Shown here: positions 61,244 through 64,000 of the stretch, piece after piece | Numbering within the stretch: position 1 is the stretch's first letter | Layout of the letters: each line of letters begins with the position of its first letter | Source of the DNA: Bacillota bacterium | GTDB lineage: Bacteria > Bacillota_A > Clostridia > Lachnospirales > Lachnospiraceae | Length of the DNA stretch: 64,000 bases | Assembly: GCA_023407175.1 (NCBI GenBank) | Contig: JAEYMU010000043.1 | Location: 152,953 to 216,952, forward strand | Direction of reading: 5' to 3' | Position numbers and translations under genes: made by a program | Notes under the pieces: generated by a model | What the model was told of the DNA's origin: nothing | What the model saw: the letters and a program-made list of their open reading frames with translations, nothing else | Databases searched by the model: none

Positions 61244-62455
61244 TTAATATACCGGCTGTCTGATCACAGTAATCCCCTCTTTGTTGCTGTCAGCGTAATC
61301 ATTTACAGTGATTGCAGCATATTGCCCGTTCTTTTCATCATATAGGATTAGTATATCTTTTATTCGATTCACGATGCTGTATTCTGTAAAACCGGTAACT
61401 GTTTCCTTCTGTTTCGTAACAAGGTCATAGTAACGATTGCTCAAAGCAGTCATTCCGTCCGAACTATACAGATTGATAAATATCTTATCTCCCATAATAT
61501 ATGGACTAAATCCCCATGATGCCCCGTATTCAAAGCTGCCAAGACCCGCCTTACTGTGATTGCTTAAATTAACCGAGGATACCGTGTACTGGTCAAAGCT
61601 GACACTTGGCTTCAGAATTATCATACGATTATCCACAATTTTAAAGTAAATAAAATCATTTCCATCGATGCTGCAATACTCATCATCCCAGATTTTCTCA
61701 TTATTTAATTTATAATTGTATTCATAAATATTCAATTTCGAATCTACATTCTCTTGAGCATCTGTTGACACAAACTCATAATAAAATGCATCCTTATAGC
61801 TTCCAAGCAGCAGCATAACGCAGTTAAACCCCTTCTTTTCAGGAGTTTGGAAGCTTTTTTTATTCACAAGATTTACAACACCCATACTGTAGAATTTTTG
61901 AGCTTGACTTAATATATTGTCATTTTGAACATTAACCTCATCTTTACTCATGGCTGCAAACAAATAACCGTTTTGAATATACACGGAATCTGCCGCTGAA
62001 TAACCGTCAAATGTCGCCAATTTGCTTATTTTATCACCCTGCAGCGTTGACTCATAAATATCCAGATGGTATGTAATATCGCCTCCCTGAAATTCGGATC
62101 GTGTCTGTGTATAATATAATTTGGTGTCATAAATCAGGATATTCTGGTAGCTGTTCGCCGGATCAGCTAATACGTGAGCAAAGCAATCATCATTGTTATG
62201 CCTGCAGTTTGGGATGGTACAGAGGGGTATATCATATCCGCTCTTCAGATCTATGAAATGTAAATAGCCTGATTTATTATCACCCGTATTCGGCTGAAGG
62301 ATAACTCCCTGAGAAGAAAAGCCATAACCCATATAGGTATAGGAAAAATCACCGTCATATACAGATCTCTTGAATAAAATAAAATATAAGGCCAGGGAGA
62401 CAATAGCAATTATAATCACCGCGGATAAAAGCAGTATTTTTCTTTTTGTTATCAT
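61244..62455 (-). CDS. Membrane-anchored extracytoplasmic protein, DUF5050/beta-propeller-like
   Basis: About 403 residues from the ATG at 62455 (SD GGAGG about ten bases upstream). One N-terminal membrane anchor (~8-28), then an all-beta extracellular part with repeated short strands ('YIQNGYLFAAMSKDE', 'DFIYFKIVDNRMIIL', 'YIMGDKIFINLYSSD'), suggesting a propeller. A Cys/His motif 'PLCTIPNCRHNNDDCFA' lies near residue 75 and is common in clostridial surface proteins of this kind. Function unknown; the operon places it with an ABC-2 exporter and a binding-protein-like lipoprotein. Confidence 0.65.
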   Translation of the reverse strand: MITKRKILLLSAVIIIAIVSLALYFILFKRSVYDGDFSYTYMGYGFSSQGVILQPNTGDNKSGYLHFIDLKSGYDIPLCTIPNCRHNNDDCFAHVLADPANSYQNILIYDTKLYYTQTRSEFQGGDITYHLDIYESTLQGDKISKLATFDGYSAADSVYIQNGYLFAAMSKDEVNVQNDNILSQAQKFYSMGVVNLVNKKSFQTPEKKGFNCVMLLLGSYKDAFYYEFVSTDAQENVDSKLNIYEYNYKLNNEKIWDDEYCSIDGNDFIYFKIVDNRMIILKPSVSFDQYTVSSVNLSNHSKAGLGSFEYGASWGFSPYIMGDKIFINLYSSDGMTALSNRYYDLVTKQKETVTGFTEYSIVNRIKDILILYDEKNGQYAAITVNDYADSNKEGITVIRQPVY

Positions 62456-62477
62456 CGTAGGATTTCCTCCTGTAAAA

Positions 62478-64000
62478 TCAGTGATTGGCAAGGCTTTCAT
62501 TAACAGCGCTAAGCAAGGCATCAAGCCCGGCAGCCTTCATTTTAGCATTAATTTCATCAACAATTTGCAGCGGATTTTCAGCATGGCCTGTAATAAAGGA
62601 ATACTGAACCTGAGATGTCTCTGTTTTACTAATATTCACCTGGGGATAGATATACTCACACAGTATTTGGTTTATCTTGTTAATTGTTTCTTCTGCTGCA
62701 TTTATATTAAAATGAAAGGTCGAATACCGGTCCAACTCAATTCCGGCATTATATGCAGCCATATTATCCCTTCTCTTTTGCTCTTCATCACTATGGACAC
62801 TGGTTGAAAGATACAGGCTAGAATACCATTGAAACAATAAAGCAGCCGAGCTATTCTCCCCGTAAACAAGAGCATCCGCCAAATCCGTATCGGAATGCAG
62901 CAGGGTAAGCAAATCAAGTGCCTCTGTGGGATTAGCCGAGTCATTGTATACACAGAGTGCCGTTCTAGGAACCTCTGCTTTCAAATCATATAATTGGGCA
63001 ACCATCTCATCCTCAGAATAGATGTCCAAATTGCTACCAAAGGTCATCGGTGCCGAACCGGTATTATGAAAGATATCCGGATCAATATATCCGCTTAGCA
63101 CGAATTCTCTTAACGTAGAAATGTAGTGAAGAAAGCTGTCTGTCTCAAATAAATTAACGGCCCTATCTGTCTCCTTATCGATTACCACCGTACTGCAAAC
63201 ATATTGATACCCCAGATATTCACTGATATCCGCCAGGTTACTTCCCAATTCAACGGATGGCTCTCCTGTTGCCTGGGTAATACGTTTTGCCGCCTCCTCT
63301 ATGCTGGCAATATTTGATGTGAATTCCGTAACGTCTATCTTGTATTCTTCGGCTGCAGCTTTATTAATTGAAAGGGCATTCTCTGTATTTAGCCAATAGT
63401 CCATACTGATCCCATAGATTAAATTGTCCAGCTTTAACCCTTCCCATAACTTGGGCATATAGGAAGCATACAATATACTGCCGTTCTCACCTGCCAGATA
63501 ATCATCCAACGGATACAAATACCCCTTATTATAGAAATAGTAATAGGGATCCAACAACGAAACACTCCCATTAATTCCCCGTGACGTGGGTCCAGTCGTA
63601 AAAATATCAATATTGACTCCGTCACTGATGATTTTATCAATCACAAGGCTATACTCATCAACACTGTCAATCATAATAAATTGTAAAACATAATCAATAC
63701 CGGGCTTCGAATCAAGCTTTCGGTCAAAGTCAAGGATATGCTCCTCCGTAATATTAGCCATAACCGAAGTCGGCATAACCCAATTGATTATTTTCTTATC
63801 AGGAAATAATTCCTCTATATTATTTACAAGAAAAGTATAATTGAGCTCCTGATTTTCATTCTCAAGCCCACTACTCTGACTGGCTGTATCATTTTGTATC
63901 GGTTGATCGTAGGAATTGTCATCGGATACTGTTTCGTCTGACTGGCTGGCTGGAACGGTAACGTCAGAACTGCCGCTGTCTTTGTTGCTGCAAGAGAAAA
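62478..64000 (-). CDS. Solute-binding-like lipoprotein, 5' end beyond the window
   Basis: The frame stays open to the right edge (507 codons visible). The edge falls in the signal peptide: the first visible residues are F-S-C-S-N-K-D, a lipobox ending, so only the signal sequence is missing. A Ser/Asp/Gln-rich linker comes next. The rest resembles family 1 extracellular solute-binding proteins ('YPLDDYLAGENGSILYASY', 'AALCVYNDSANPTEALDLLTLLHSDTDLADALVYG' type regions). Such proteins usually feed importers, yet the next genes encode an ABC-2 type exporter. The ligand is unknown. Confidence 0.8.
   Translation of the reverse strand, partial: FSCSNKDSGSSDVTVPASQSDETVSDDNSYDQPIQNDTASQSSGLENENQELNYTFLVNNIEELFPDKKIINWVMPTSVMANITEEHILDFDRKLDSKPGIDYVLQFIMIDSVDEYSLVIDKIISDGVNIDIFTTGPTSRGINGSVSLLDPYYYFYNKGYLYPLDDYLAGENGSILYASYMPKLWEGLKLDNLIYGISMDYWLNTENALSINKAAAEEYKIDVTEFTSNIASIEEAAKRITQATGEPSVELGSNLADISEYLGYQYVCSTVVIDKETDRAVNLFETDSFLHYISTLREFVLSGYIDPDIFHNTGSAPMTFGSNLDIYSEDEMVAQLYDLKAEVPRTALCVYNDSANPTEALDLLTLLHSDTDLADALVYGENSSAALLFQWYSSLYLSTSVHSDEEQKRRDNMAAYNAGIELDRYSTFHFNINAAEETINKINQILCEYIYPQVNISKTETSQVQYSFITGHAENPLQIVDEINAKMKAAGLDALLSAVNESLANH

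Noticed and set aside
1..64000. CRISPR array, tRNA or rRNA genes
   Set aside because: I saw no regularly spaced direct repeats, no cloverleaf-like sequences and no rRNA signatures while reading. Short tRNAs could escape notice without a program.

Overview
The window looks like a chromosomal segment of a spore-forming, low-to-moderate GC clostridium, most likely Lachnospiraceae. The reasons are Firmicutes-style Shine-Dalgarno (SD) sites in front of almost every gene, the order rpsU-yqfC-yqfD-phoH-HD gene-ybeY known from endospore formers, a BofC-like and a SpoVB-like gene, and clostridial-type AraC, TetR, ECF-transporter and ABC paralogues. No rRNA, tRNA, CRISPR array, prophage or intact IS was seen. 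The family assignment is inference.

Left part (about 1-4500 and 13500-37100): a large uptake island. It holds two group-I ECF importers (S component, EcfT, fused two-NBD ATPase; 915-3588 and 22522-25362) and four heterodimeric full-length ABC pairs of the YbtPQ/IrtAB/SiaDE type (13560-17045, 18161-21646, 25448-28935, 33465-37036). Two AraC and three TetR regulators accompany them. All six transport operons are preceded by the same dyad, GTTAG-N6-CTAAC, so they probably form one regulon under a repressor that is not in the window. Each TetR gene has its own, unrelated palindrome immediately downstream of a near-consensus promoter. Comparison with streptococcal siaDE-siaFGH and staphylococcal lhaSTA suggests haem, siderophore or metallophore uptake. 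A different small module lies at 29752-32627: a nucleotidyltransferase and a PfkB kinase, divergent from an ArsR-type regulator. Its two promoters are completely superimposed inside one 40-bp palindrome.

Between these blocks (4610-13366) are housekeeping genes on the minus strand: an M14 carboxypeptidase, hflC/hflK, proA, a 5-formyltetrahydrofolate cyclo-ligase, proB and two FAD oxidoreductases. A 103-bp palindromic MITE-like element sits between the carboxypeptidase and hflC genes.

The right part (37138-64000) is entirely on the minus strand. It has sporulation and envelope genes (BofC-like, SpoVB-like flippase, DUF3048 lipoprotein), the ybeY-HD-phoH-yqfD-yqfC-rpsU block, and a signal-peptidase locus. 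In that locus an ECF sigma factor overlaps a gene encoding a zinc-finger anti-sigma domain fused to a catalytically complete type I signal peptidase; this is the most novel-looking item here. Then come an MBL hydrolase, alaS, and a histidine operon (hisZ-hisG-hisD-hisB-hisA and a pseudo-HisF/HisI/HisE fusion). The window ends in an ABC-2 exporter operon that includes a solute-binding-like lipoprotein and is cut by the right edge.

Several short palindromic or dispersed repeats lie between genes, including one that appears to supply the Shine-Dalgarno sequence of the downstream gene.
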